Source: Burkholderia ubonensis subsp. mesacidophila
GTDB taxonomy: Bacteria > Pseudomonadota > Gammaproteobacteria > Burkholderiales > Burkholderiaceae
DNA length: 64,000 bases
Assembly: GCF_002097715.1 (NCBI RefSeq)
Contig: NZ_CP020737.1
Location: forward strand, 806,001 to 870,000
Direction of reading: 5' to 3'
In this document: in pieces, positions 18,955 through 27,399 of the stretch
How positions within the stretch are numbered: the first letter of the stretch is position 1
How the letters are laid out: each line of letters starts with the position of its first letter
Made by a program: the position numbers and the translations under genes
The notes under the pieces: generated by a model
What the model was told of the DNA's origin: nothing
Databases searched by the model: none
What the model saw: the letters and a program-made list of their open reading frames with translations, nothing else

Positions 18955-19893
18955 ATGGATGCGCTGAGTCAACTGCTGCTGCTGGGCCGCAGCCATGTCG
19001 AGCTGGACGTGCGCTGCCTGCTCGACGGCCCGTTCGCGATGACGCACGACGTGCTGCCGGCCGGCGAGGCCGCGTTCCACCTGCTGCTGGCCGGGCAATG
19101 CCGTCTGCGCACGGCGGACGGTCGCGCGCTGCGGCTCGTCGAAGGCGATTTCGTGCTGCTGCCCGCGGGCGACGCGCACGAGATCCACGATGCGACGGCC
19201 GCGCCGGCTGTCGCCATGCCGATGCGCGAGCTTGCCGCGGCCGGCGGCGCGGTGCTGCCGGTCAAATGCAATACCGACACGCCGGACGGCGCGAGCGTGG
19301 ATCTGCTGTGCGGGCGCTTCGTGTACGAGCGCGGCGCGGGCGAGTTGCTGATGCGCGCGCTGCCGGGCCTGCTGCACGTCGGGCTGGGCGAGCCGTCCGG
19401 GCTCGCATCGCTGCAGATGCTCACGGGGGTGCTGCGCGCCGAGGCGTCGAATCTGCAGCCGGGCGCCCGTGCGATCGTCAACGCGCTTGGCCAGGCGTTG
19501 CTCGCGTATGCGCTGCGCGCGTACGGCCGTGATACGCAGGTGCCTTCCGGCTGGCTCGCGCTCGCCGCCGATGCGCGGCTCGGGCCGTCGATCCAGGCGG
19601 TGATGCAGGCGCCCGCGCAGCCGTGGACGGTCGCGTCGCTCGGCGACGTGTCGGCGATGTCGCGCGCGACCTACGCGCGACATTTCCGAGAGAAGGCGGG
19701 GATGAGCGTCGGCGCGTTCGTCACGCAGATCCGGATGATGCACGCGTGCGCGCTGCTGCGGGACACGCGCCGCGGGCAGGCGGAGATCGGCCAGGCGGTC
19801 GGCTACCAGTCGGAAGCAGCGTTCGGCAAGGCGTTTCGCGAGGTGTTCGGCACGACGCCGGGGCGCTGGCGGCGCGCGCATCGCGGCGAGTGA
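18955..19893 (+). CDS. AraC-family transcriptional regulator, cupin-type sensor
   Basis: The 312-residue protein has an N-terminal cupin-like domain (EAAFHLLLAGQCRLRTADGR, VEGDFVLLPAGDAHEIHD). A C-terminal pair of helix-turn-helix motifs follows: TVASLGDVSAMSRATYARHF, and IGQAVGYQSEAAFGKAFRE with the family ending TTPGRWRR. It is divergent from the AhpD-like gene, so that gene is its most likely target. Its N-terminal domain is of the type seen in regulators of small dehydrogenases or peroxidases. Confidence 0.9.
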   Translation: MDALSQLLLLGRSHVELDVRCLLDGPFAMTHDVLPAGEAAFHLLLAGQCRLRTADGRALRLVEGDFVLLPAGDAHEIHDATAAPAVAMPMRELAAAGGAVLPVKCNTDTPDGASVDLLCGRFVYERGAGELLMRALPGLLHVGLGEPSGLASLQMLTGVLRAEASNLQPGARAIVNALGQALLAYALRAYGRDTQVPSGWLALAADARLGPSIQAVMQAPAQPWTVASLGDVSAMSRATYARHFREKAGMSVGAFVTQIRMMHACALLRDTRRGQAEIGQAVGYQSEAAFGKAFREVFGTTPGRWRRAHRGE

Positions 19894-20023
19894 ACGCGCC
19901 GGCGGCGTATCGATTCGGACGACAGACGGCCGGTTCGTCGCGGGCTGTCGATCCGGTCATTTCATGTGACAAAACTGCTACCATGCTCGCGATTCATTTC
20001 AACAAGAAAGAGAGGGCAACACC

Positions 20024-20467
20024 ATGAACCAGACCACTATCCAGCAGCCGTCGTTCGCGTTCGTCGCGGCCTCGTGGGCGGCATTGCTCGCGGGCTTCGC
20101 CGCGTTTCTCGTCGGGCTCTGGAACGCGGGCATGCAGCTCAACGAAAAGGGCTACTACTTCACCGTGCTGGTGTTCGGCCTGTATGCGGCAATCTCGCTG
20201 CAGAAGAGCGTGCGCGATCGCGCCGAAGGCATTCCGGTCACCGGCATCTACTATGGGCTGAGCTGGTTCGCACTGCTGCTCTCGATCGCGCTTCTGATCG
20301 TCGGCCTGTTCAACGCGACGCTGCAGCTCAGCGAGAAGGGCTTTTACGCGATGTCGTTCGTGCTCGCGCTGTTCGGCGCGGTCACCGTGCAGAAGAACAC
20401 GCGCGACCTGCAAGGCGCGAAGCCGCGGCTCGGCGACATCGATCCGGCGCAGCCGACGCAGGAATGA
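20024..20467 (+). CDS. YiaA/YiaB-family inner membrane protein
   Basis: The 147-residue protein has four predicted membrane helices in two repeats: [21 protein letters not shown] / [22 protein letters not shown], and [17 protein letters not shown] / [21 protein letters not shown]. This internal duplication is typical of the YiaAB two-helix domain. Function is unknown; the family is induced by salt or oxidative stress in some species. A good ribosome site (AGAAAGAGAGG) precedes ATG at 20024. A GC-rich hairpin follows the stop, but it lacks a T-run. Confidence 0.85.
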   Translation: MNQTTIQQPSFAFVAASWAALLAGFAAFLVGLWNAGMQLNEKGYYFTVLVFGLYAAISLQKSVRDRAEGIPVTGIYYGLSWFALLLSIALLIVGLFNATLQLSEKGFYAMSFVLALFGAVTVQKNTRDLQGAKPRLGDIDPAQPTQE

Positions 20468-20671
20468 ACGCAGGGCGGGCACTGCCCGCCTGTCGTCGAC
20501 CGTTTCAATTACATCGGAATCCTCGCTATTGCCTGACATCGGCAGAGCGGGATGTGCCGGATAGCGCGCAATACCCGACGGGCGGGCCGTGACGATGCGT
20601 CGCGCTGCGCGACCGGCCCCACCGCCGGCCGGATCGGCATCGACTGCATGGTCCCCGGTGCGACGTCGCGC

Positions 20672-21187
20672 TCAGAGATCGCTGCGCTTTTCCGACGCAA
20701 GCGTGAATTGGAGCAGGTCCTGCGCGTTCAAATGCGCCTGATTGGCAAGGCCGGCGTGCCGCCGTACTTCATCCAGTTGCGAATCGTGGTTGTCGCGCGC
20801 GTCGCGCTGAAGCGCGGACTGGGCTGCGCTGGCATGAGCGCGGGCACGCGTCGCATGTTCGCGCGCTTTCGTGGCGCGCTCCCGAACCAGCTGCTTTCTG
20901 GACAGCGTGCTCGGAAGGTCAACCGCGCGCTCGCCGGCCGCATGCGCTGATCCGGTCGAGGCCATTCGTTCGAGCTCGGTGGCGCAGGCATCCGCGGCAC
21001 GCGCGTTCAGCGTGGCGAACCGGACCGCCTCCTGCGCGGTTTTGCGCACCGCATCGTGCGGACGACGAAGCGGACGATCGCCGCGCGCCGACGCCGGTCC
21101 CTTATACCAAGCCCGCATCAGGCGGGGCGATGCGATGGCGAGCAGGATTACCGTACCGGCGACGCTGATCAGAATGGTCATCGACAT
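20672..21187 (-). CDS. hypothetical membrane-anchored coiled-coil protein
   Basis: I do not recognise this gene. The 171-residue product starts with one hydrophobic segment, MSMTILISVAGTVILLAIA, then turns polar. About residues 50-165 are rich in alanine, arginine and glutamate (REHATRARAHASAAQSALQR) and should form a long coiled coil. The first ATG after a poor ribosome site at 21187 is used. It lies between yiaAB and an H-NS-type gene, both near membrane-stress genes. It may be a secreted or anchored envelope protein. Coding status is moderately supported by frame length and third-position GC. Confidence 0.5.
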   Translation of the reverse strand: MSMTILISVAGTVILLAIASPRLMRAWYKGPASARGDRPLRRPHDAVRKTAQEAVRFATLNARAADACATELERMASTGSAHAAGERAVDLPSTLSRKQLVRERATKAREHATRARAHASAAQSALQRDARDNHDSQLDEVRRHAGLANQAHLNAQDLLQFTLASEKRSDL

Positions 21188-21331
21188 TGCGTGCTTGCGG
21201 CGAGTGAAGTGGGGGCGGGCGCAATCGACAGGCGATCTAGGTGACGCAAGCCGGTCCGATCGCGCGTTCCCGCCTGAGCCGAATTTTCCGGTGCGCGTCG
21301 CGCTGTTGATCCGCGACACGCCCGGACACGA

Positions 21332-21637
21332 TCACGCGGACGCGTCGATCAGGAACTGTTCCCGACTTTGCCCGTTGATCCACAGGGGTTCGCGACCTCG
21401 GCCGCTCCACGTCGCCCCGGTCTGCGGGTCGCGGTACTTCGGCGGAACCGGGCCGCGCTTTGCGCGCCGGCGCGGCCTGCGTGGCCGATCGCCGAACAGG
21501 TCCCTGGGCGTCAGGTCGTACAGCGCGATCGCGTCCCTGATCCTCGACACGGCGGCGCTTTTTTCTTCCAGCCGGACTGACTCGGCTTGTGCTTGAAGCA
21601 TTTCTATTTGTGCCTGGAGCTCTCGATAGGTCGTCAC
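21332..21637 (-). CDS. H-NS-family nucleoid protein
   Basis: The 101-residue protein has an N-terminal coiled-coil oligomerisation region (ELQAQIEMLQAQAESVRLEE), a basic linker, and the C-terminal DNA-binding motif YRDPQTGATWSGRGREPLWI. This matches the BpH3/H-NS-like group of Burkholderia. It starts with GTG at 21637; the upstream ATG is out of frame. It should silence AT-rich DNA. An AT-rich, geneless zone lies directly upstream, and the AT-richer tssF region lies 4-7 kb away. Confidence 0.9.
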   Translation of the reverse strand: MTTYRELQAQIEMLQAQAESVRLEEKSAAVSRIRDAIALYDLTPRDLFGDRPRRPRRRAKRGPVPPKYRDPQTGATWSGRGREPLWINGQSREQFLIDASA

Positions 21638-22425
21638 GATATTCTCATTACGGTGTCATCGACCCGGCAGCGCTCCCGATCGGATCGCTGCCGGGGCGCT
21701 GTCGAATCTGGAATGCAAAACATGTCGGACGCAGCATCCGGAACATCGTCGAAACCGGATGCGCGACGGATGCCGCGTCGCATCGTTGCTTGGCCGCCGG
21801 CTTCATCCGGATTGCGGCGCTTCAACAGGATTGCAGCGGGCGCCCCTGTCCGGGCGACCCTGGCCGGCCGGGCGCCCCTGTCGTGCGAGGGTCGAGCCGC
21901 TCTTCGCACGGGGCGGGTGTTTCGATTGCAGGAACCGTTGGCAATACGGCCGGCATGGCGGCCAATCGACAAATCGATGGACCAATGCCGAATTTCGCTC
22001 CCATGTCGGAATGCGGAAATCAATCTGCCCGATTGCGGGCCGGTGTTGCAAGAATGCAATGCCTGTCTTAACAGGGTTAATATGGATGAAGCGATGACCA
22101 TTTAAAACTGGCAAATATGACAGGGAAGTTGTTGCTTTTCGGTTTGGCGCGCGTTGACGTCGCCTGTCGACAGCGCCGCCGACCCCTTGCGCCGGATTGG
22201 CATGCAGTAGTCGGAAAGCCGGCTTTATTTACTTTTAGGATGCGACATTGCGCGCTCGCAAGTATTGGCGAGCGCCGCTTCGAGCCGGTTGTCAGGGGCT
22301 GAATGGAAACGGCTACGGTATCATGGTGAAGTTGGCGACGTAACTGGCAATTAAGCCTTCGCGCATTTAAACAATCGCACTAAATTTATCGAAAAATAAA
22401 ACGCTGAAATCGAAAATTCAAAGAC
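21638..22425. other. 788-bp region without a convincing gene
   Basis: Several short frames overlap here on both strands, but none has codon use or motifs like a real gene, and their GC profile changes along the stretch. The right half (about 22000-22425) is clearly AT-richer than the surroundings and should hold the queF promoter. A short hairpin CCTGT-CTTA-ACAGG lies near 22064. No preQ1 riboswitch was recognised in the queF leader. Confidence 0.5.
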
Positions 22426-23256
22426 ATGAACTCGCTATCCAATCAAGGCACCCTGGAGCTCGGCAAGCAATCCAAGTACGAGTCGATTTACAACCCGGAA
22501 AAGCTTTATGCGATTCCGCGCACGATCAAGCGCGAGGAGATCGGCATCACGGATACGCTGCCGTTTTTCGGCGTCGACGTATGGAATCACTACGAGGTGT
22601 CGTGGCTCACGCCCCGCGGCGTGCCGCGCGTCGCGATTGCGACGATCGTCGTGCCGTGCACGTCGCCGAACGTGATCGAATCGAAATCGATGAAGCTGTA
22701 CTTCAACACGTTCAACAACACGTCGTTCGAGAGCCGCGAGGAAGTCGAGCGCATCGCTGCGAACGATCTGTCGCGCTGCGCCGGCGCGCCCGTGTCGGTC
22801 ACGCTCGAATCGCTCGAGTACGCCGCCGCCCTGCAGATCGGCGCGCCGGTCGGCGCCTCGATCGACGAGCAGGACATCGACATCGCGCAGTTCAGCGTCG
22901 ACCGGCAACTGCTCGCGACGCATGACGAGCACGTCAGCGAAACGCTCTATTCGAACCTGTTGAAATCGAACTGTCTCGTGACCGGCCAGCCCGACTGGGG
23001 GACCGTGTCGATCGAATACGAAGGGCGCCGCATCGACCGCGACGCGCTGCTCCGGTATGTCGTGTCGTTCCGCAATCACGAGGAATTCCACGAGCAATGC
23101 GTCGAGCGGATCTTCAAGGACATCCAGGATCAATGCGCGCCGGCCCGCCTGACCGTGTCGGCCCGCTATACGCGCCGGGGTGGCCTCGACATCAATCCGG
23201 TGCGCAGCAGCGCGCCCGTTCAGGACGTCCCGAATACGCGCCTGATCCGACAATGA
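22426..23256 (+). CDS. queF: NADPH-dependent 7-cyano-7-deazaguanine reductase
   Basis: QueF reduces preQ0 to preQ1 in queuosine synthesis. The 276-residue form is the long, two-domain proteobacterial type. VVPCTSPNVIESKSMKLYFN holds the catalytic cysteine and the substrate-binding ESKS motif; the C-terminal half (SNLLKSNCLVTGQPDWGTV, FHEQCVERI) is the second T-fold. The stop overlaps the next gene's ATG (ATGA). The leader is AT-rich, with no riboswitch that I can identify. Confidence 0.96.
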   Translation: MNSLSNQGTLELGKQSKYESIYNPEKLYAIPRTIKREEIGITDTLPFFGVDVWNHYEVSWLTPRGVPRVAIATIVVPCTSPNVIESKSMKLYFNTFNNTSFESREEVERIAANDLSRCAGAPVSVTLESLEYAAALQIGAPVGASIDEQDIDIAQFSVDRQLLATHDEHVSETLYSNLLKSNCLVTGQPDWGTVSIEYEGRRIDRDALLRYVVSFRNHEEFHEQCVERIFKDIQDQCAPARLTVSARYTRRGGLDINPVRSSAPVQDVPNTRLIRQ

Positions 23257-24215
23257 CTTCGCACCGCGAGCCGATCATGGAATTCGCATCTCACGAAATC
23301 GAAGCCGTCATCGAGCCGTCGCTCGAGAGCGATGCGCTGCAGGTCCTGGTGCGGGTGCGCGATTCGGGCACCACGTTCAAGATGTCGCCGCGCGAGCTGA
23401 ACACGAAGGCGTGGCTCGACAAGTTCTCGCGCGAGGACGTGGCGCACATCGGCTTTCTCAACGCAGCCACGTATTCGGACCAGCCCATCCCGCTCGCGTA
23501 CTTCCCGACGCGCAAGCATCAGCTGACGCCCGCCGTCCTGCTGCTTGCGCTTCTTTACGCCGGCTTCCTGATGCTGTCGAACGTGACGGGCGCGCGCGTC
23601 ATCGCGGTCACGCTCGACGGCGTCACCTTCGGCATTCCGGCCGCGCTGATCGCGTTTCCGATGACCTATGCGTTCAGCACGATCATCACGGAGGTGTACG
23701 GATATCGGGTCAGCCGGATGGTGATCTGGGGCGGCCTCGCCGTGAACCTGATGTTCATCATCGGGACCTGGCTCCTGTCGCTGCCGCCGGGCTTGCCCAG
23801 CTGGGAGGCGCAGAACCCGACGCTCGCCGCGGCCTATCCGGCGCTCGCGCTGGAGTTCGCGCGGACGTTCGTCGCGTCGACCGTGGCCTACTTCTGCGGC
23901 GAGTTCATCAACACGACCTTTCTCGCCAAGCTCAAGATCGCGAGCGCGGGCCGCCATCTGTGGGCGCGCATCGTTTCGAGCACCGGCGTCGCGATCGTGA
24001 TCGACAGCACGCTGTTCTGCCTGATCCTGTTCTGGGGCCGGCTGCCGAACGATGTCGTGCTGACGATGATCGGCGTTCAGATCGCGGTCAAGGTGACCTA
24101 CGAGCTCGTGCTGCTGCCGGTCGTCACGACGGCTTCCAGGCGGCTCAAGGAAATGGACCAGATCGACTACTACGACTATCACACGAGCTTCAATCCGTTC
24201 TCGTTCAAGGATTGA
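23253..24215 (+). CDS. queuosine precursor transporter (YhhQ/VUT family) with an N-terminal extension
   Basis: The 320-residue protein has six predicted membrane helices from about residue 90 on, with the family signatures GIPAALIAFPMTYAFSTIITEVYGY and FCGEFINTTFLAKLKI. It should import queuine or preQ0/preQ1. The first 85-90 residues are soluble and not part of the usual YhhQ (about 220 residues). ATG at 23253 overlaps the queF stop by 4 bp; ATG at 23277 is an alternative. Together with queF this forms a queuosine salvage/synthesis pair. Confidence 0.87.
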   Translation: MTSHREPIMEFASHEIEAVIEPSLESDALQVLVRVRDSGTTFKMSPRELNTKAWLDKFSREDVAHIGFLNAATYSDQPIPLAYFPTRKHQLTPAVLLLALLYAGFLMLSNVTGARVIAVTLDGVTFGIPAALIAFPMTYAFSTIITEVYGYRVSRMVIWGGLAVNLMFIIGTWLLSLPPGLPSWEAQNPTLAAAYPALALEFARTFVASTVAYFCGEFINTTFLAKLKIASAGRHLWARIVSSTGVAIVIDSTLFCLILFWGRLPNDVVLTMIGVQIAVKVTYELVLLPVVTTASRRLKEMDQIDYYDYHTSFNPFSFKD

Positions 24216-24810
24216 CCAGGCGCGACTCGGTGACGACGCCGAGCACCACGATGCCCGCCCGGAACGCGTTGATCATGTCTGCCGGCGAAGGGGCGAGGCC
24301 TTTGAGCCAGACCGCTTCGCCGTCCTTGGTAACGCGGCGCAGCGTCGGCTCGCCGCCGTCGATCGCGGCGACGACGACCTGTGCGTCGCGAAACGCGACG
24401 CCAGGCTCCACGATCACGATCGAGCCTTCGCGGAACCGCGGCGCCATCGACGGCTTCGTGCGCGCGGCGAACGTGCCCGGCCTGCGCGGCGTGTCGACGG
24501 TCAGCCAGCGCGTGTTGCGCGCGACGTCGTAGACGCCGCGCGAATAGCCGAGCATCTCGTCCCATCCGAGAATCGGAATCGGATAGACCCGCTCGCTCTG
24601 GAGCAGATACCCGACGGTCGATCCGAGCGCATCGGCGATCGCCATGACGGTGCTGATGCGCGGGTCTTCGGTCGCCATCGACAGCACGCGGCTCAGCGTC
24701 GCGGGCGAGACGCCGGTCTTGCGGGCCAGGTCGGCGTCGCTGAGGCCTTGCTGCTGCATCAGCGCTCGTATTCTCGCGACCATCAGGACCAGCCGCTGGC
24801 TCATTTCCAT
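24205..24810 (-). CDS. XRE-family regulator with an S24/LexA-like C-terminal domain
   Basis: The 201-residue protein has an N-terminal Cro/CI helix-turn-helix (LSDADLARKTGVSPATLSRVL) and a C-terminal fold like LexA/CI peptidases: PSMAPRFREGSIVIVEP, where the usual SMxP catalytic serine is kept. The place of the catalytic lysine (TVKRL in LexA) reads TLRRV, so it may not self-cleave. ATG at 24810 has AGGAA seven bases before it; an ATG at 24846 has none. It is convergent and overlaps the last 11 bp of the transporter. Likely a phage-derived repressor now used as a regulator. Confidence 0.8.
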   Translation of the reverse strand: MEMSQRLVLMVARIRALMQQQGLSDADLARKTGVSPATLSRVLSMATEDPRISTVMAIADALGSTVGYLLQSERVYPIPILGWDEMLGYSRGVYDVARNTRWLTVDTPRRPGTFAARTKPSMAPRFREGSIVIVEPGVAFRDAQVVVAAIDGGEPTLRRVTKDGEAVWLKGLAPSPADMINAFRAGIVVLGVVTESRLVNP

Positions 24811-25033
24811 AGTGCGTTCCTGCCTCTCCCGGCGCGCTTGAGTCATTTTAGAGACGGACCGGGGCGCCGCGTGGGACGGGGCTCAAAAGGAGTGATCCTA
24901 CCCTAACAAATTTGTAATGTGCGAGGGCGATCGCCAAGGCCGCCCTTCAAGATTGAAAAGGCCCAAAAACCGGGGAGGTCGGCCAATGCAAGTGCCGAGC
25001 TCGCCGGAAGACAGGGGCAATCTTGTCGATGGG

Positions 25034-26869
25034 TCAGGCGACCGGAAGGTTGCCGACGCGCGGCGGGCAACGCATCAGGACGCGGTCCGGGCCAGCGGCC
25101 CGAATCACGCACTGGGCATATCCGTTGGCCGGCGCGAAGTGGGCGAAAAACGGATCGAGCAAGCGACTGCAGGCGTACAGGCTGACGGTGTCGAGCACCG
25201 CTGTCTCGATCGTTACGCTGACCTCGATACCGCGCACGAACGTCGGCATCGGCGGAACGGACATCCATTGCATGACGGACTTGTGCGAGACGTCCACGAT
25301 CGCATCGACCAGCGTGAGCGATCCCGTGGCTTCGGGAAGCAGCAGGCGCAGCAGGTCTTTCAGTGCGTCGGCGTTTGGCGATTGCAACGTCAGGATGTGT
25401 GGCGACAGACCGGTGACCAGCCGCCACAGCGAGCCTTGGGGCATCGATCCGGCGCGCGCGGGCGTCGGTGGGCGCAACAGCGAGACCCGGCCGGGCAAAT
25501 TCTCCGTCTCGTTACACAGGTCGCCGTCGACGGCGCCGATTCGCAGCATCGTCGGATAGTTGCCGTTGGTACAGGTCAGCCTGACCAGAAGCTGGCCTGC
25601 GGCTTGCGGGACCGGTTGTCCGTCGAGATCGACGAGCGTGATGCCTGCGGACTGCCATGCTTCGCTTCCTTCCACGAATTCGCGTCGAGCCGCCAGCCAG
25701 AAGAGGGGGGCTGCCGTTATTCCCTGGCCGTGCACGAAACCCCGGTAGCGGGGAACCGGCTTGCCGCTGGTCGCCTCCGGCGAGACATCGTTCGTTAGCC
25801 GTACCGACTCGATGGACCGCGCGGTGACATCCCGCATGTTCAGCACCTGCGGCATGACGGTGTAGGTCGTTGCCTCTGGCTTGAGGGCGATGGGCGTCGC
25901 GTCACGACTGAACAGGTTCACGACCGGGGTGCAGCCGAGCCGCAGGTGATCGACGCCGAGGGTATCGAGTTGTTGGCGAGCCAGCGAGCCGTCCGGCATG
26001 TCGACGACGGGCAGGTGCAACGTCAGGCGCCGGCCAGGTTCCGCCGCGCGAACCAGGGCCGCCATGTCGAGATCGACGAAGGAAAATTTATCCGGGAATG
26101 CGAAATATTCGCGCAGCAGACGCCAGGACGGGTTGGCCAGGTTGTCGAAGCCTGGCACGAGCGCCTCGTGTGTGTCGTAACCGGCAGCCGTCAGCGGGAT
26201 TCGCGCGAGCGCCTTCCAGCGTCGGCTGTGCTCGCCTTGGACGAAAGCCTTGGGCGCATGCAACAGGAGCGCATCCGTCACGGCCGCGACCATCGCCGGC
26301 GCGCCGTGGAGATGGATTCGGAGCCGATCGGGCACGATGGTGCGAAAGTCTGCTTCGTCCGTCAGCGACGCAAACGTGATCGACACCAGCGCCGAGGTGT
26401 TTCGCGGCAGCGTCGCCTGCGGCGAGGTCGCTGCCGCAGGCGTAACGTCGACCGCTTCGACGATGATCGGCGCGAGCGTGACGTCATAGCTGGTTCGAAA
26501 TCGGCAGGTGCCGGCCCGGTCCTCGAGTTCGGTGCCGTGCGGCACCGTGACCGGCACGGTCATTTGACCGGCGGTGGCGGCGGCGTCGAATTGCGCGATC
26601 GAACAGGATGGAATGACGCGAAGCTGTTCCGGAAAGAGGGTGTCGATCAGCGCCTCGGCGAGCTCGGGATAGTCGTCGCCGAGTCTCTTGCCGATCCGGG
26701 CGCCGAGCAATGCGAAGGACTGCAGCAGCCGTCCCAGGTGAGGATCGTCGATCTCGCCGTCCGTGAGGCCCAGGCGAGCGGCAATCTTCGGAAAACGCGC
26801 GGCAAAATCGTGCGCGGAGCGGCGTAACAGTGCCAGCTCGCGTTCGTAATGGGGTAGCAGCTCGTCCAT
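25034..26869 (-). CDS. tssF: orphan type VI secretion baseplate subunit TssF
   Basis: TssF (VasA/ImpG) is a wedge component of the type VI secretion baseplate. The 611-residue length is full. The N-terminus LPHYERELALLRRSAHDFA plus RFPKIAARLGL and FALLGARIGKRL is the family hallmark, and the C-terminal part (FFAHFAPANGYAQ) closes the fold. TssG normally follows tssF; here the downstream DNA (24903-25033) holds no such gene, and no other tss gene is in the window. It is 11 bp from a membrane protein and is the last gene of a three-gene unit. Confidence 0.9.
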   Translation of the reverse strand: MDELLPHYERELALLRRSAHDFAARFPKIAARLGLTDGEIDDPHLGRLLQSFALLGARIGKRLGDDYPELAEALIDTLFPEQLRVIPSCSIAQFDAAATAGQMTVPVTVPHGTELEDRAGTCRFRTSYDVTLAPIIVEAVDVTPAAATSPQATLPRNTSALVSITFASLTDEADFRTIVPDRLRIHLHGAPAMVAAVTDALLLHAPKAFVQGEHSRRWKALARIPLTAAGYDTHEALVPGFDNLANPSWRLLREYFAFPDKFSFVDLDMAALVRAAEPGRRLTLHLPVVDMPDGSLARQQLDTLGVDHLRLGCTPVVNLFSRDATPIALKPEATTYTVMPQVLNMRDVTARSIESVRLTNDVSPEATSGKPVPRYRGFVHGQGITAAPLFWLAARREFVEGSEAWQSAGITLVDLDGQPVPQAAGQLLVRLTCTNGNYPTMLRIGAVDGDLCNETENLPGRVSLLRPPTPARAGSMPQGSLWRLVTGLSPHILTLQSPNADALKDLLRLLLPEATGSLTLVDAIVDVSHKSVMQWMSVPPMPTFVRGIEVSVTIETAVLDTVSLYACSRLLDPFFAHFAPANGYAQCVIRAAGPDRVLMRCPPRVGNLPVA

Positions 26870-26880
26870 CCGCTATCAGG

Positions 26881-27399
26881 TCAACGCTGGCGGAGCGGCG
26901 GCTCCCATTCATGGGGCAACGAGTCCGGATCGAGCCAGCGCAGTTGCCGGATCGCCCGGTAGATGATGATCAGGCACGGCACCTTGACGACCGCAAACAC
27001 GAACATCACGAAGGCCAGGTCCTGGTCGATGGGCGTCCGCCCGGCGTTCAGGTAGAACGCCAGAGCCAGCAGCGGCAGGTAAAGCGCCATGGCGGCAAAG
27101 GACAGCCGGCGAAACAGGCGTACGGCCCAGAGTTTGCCGCTACCGATGCCGATGCTGACGGTCAGCATGATGATCGTCAACACGGCCCACGCCGGCACGA
27201 TCATGTCGTCGTAATGGATGCCCTTCAACGACGCGGTGCCTTCGACGAGTTCCGCAAAGGTCAGGCCGACGCCGAGAAAGAAGGCGCCCCCCGCGATTAC
27301 CGCGAGTCGCGGTGCGCCGGGCGGGCGGTTACCGGGGCGCTCCGCCGGTGCGGACTGCCCGTCGACCGATGTAGCGGCGTTGTGATCGGGGGGCGTCAT
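26881..27399 (-). CDS. four-helix membrane protein coupled to the candidate toxin
   Basis: I do not recognise this family. The 172-residue product has a short proline-rich N-terminus, then four hydrophobic segments at about residues 31-49, 66-86, 99-117 and 128-148, and a polar C-terminus. The ATG at 27399 overlaps the stop of the upstream gene by 4 bp (ATGA), so it is translated with it. A longer open frame in this register upstream is a shadow. Close coupling between a possible toxin and a small membrane protein is the layout expected of an immunity protein against a membrane-acting effector. This is an inference. Confidence 0.65.
   Translation of the reverse strand: MTPPDHNAATSVDGQSAPAERPGNRPPGAPRLAVIAGGAFFLGVGLTFAELVEGTASLKGIHYDDMIVPAWAVLTIIMLTVSIGIGSGKLWAVRLFRRLSFAAMALYLPLLALAFYLNAGRTPIDQDLAFVMFVFAVVKVPCLIIIYRAIRQLRWLDPDSLPHEWEPPLRQR

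Noticed and set aside
22303..22425. preQ1 riboswitch in the queF leader
   Set aside because: The leader is AT-rich but lacks the expected stem and A-rich tail pairing in any arrangement I could draw.
24903..25033. Possible start of tssG downstream of tssF
   Set aside because: All three frames in the expected direction were read; none shows the TssG N-terminus and stops occur within about 45 codons.
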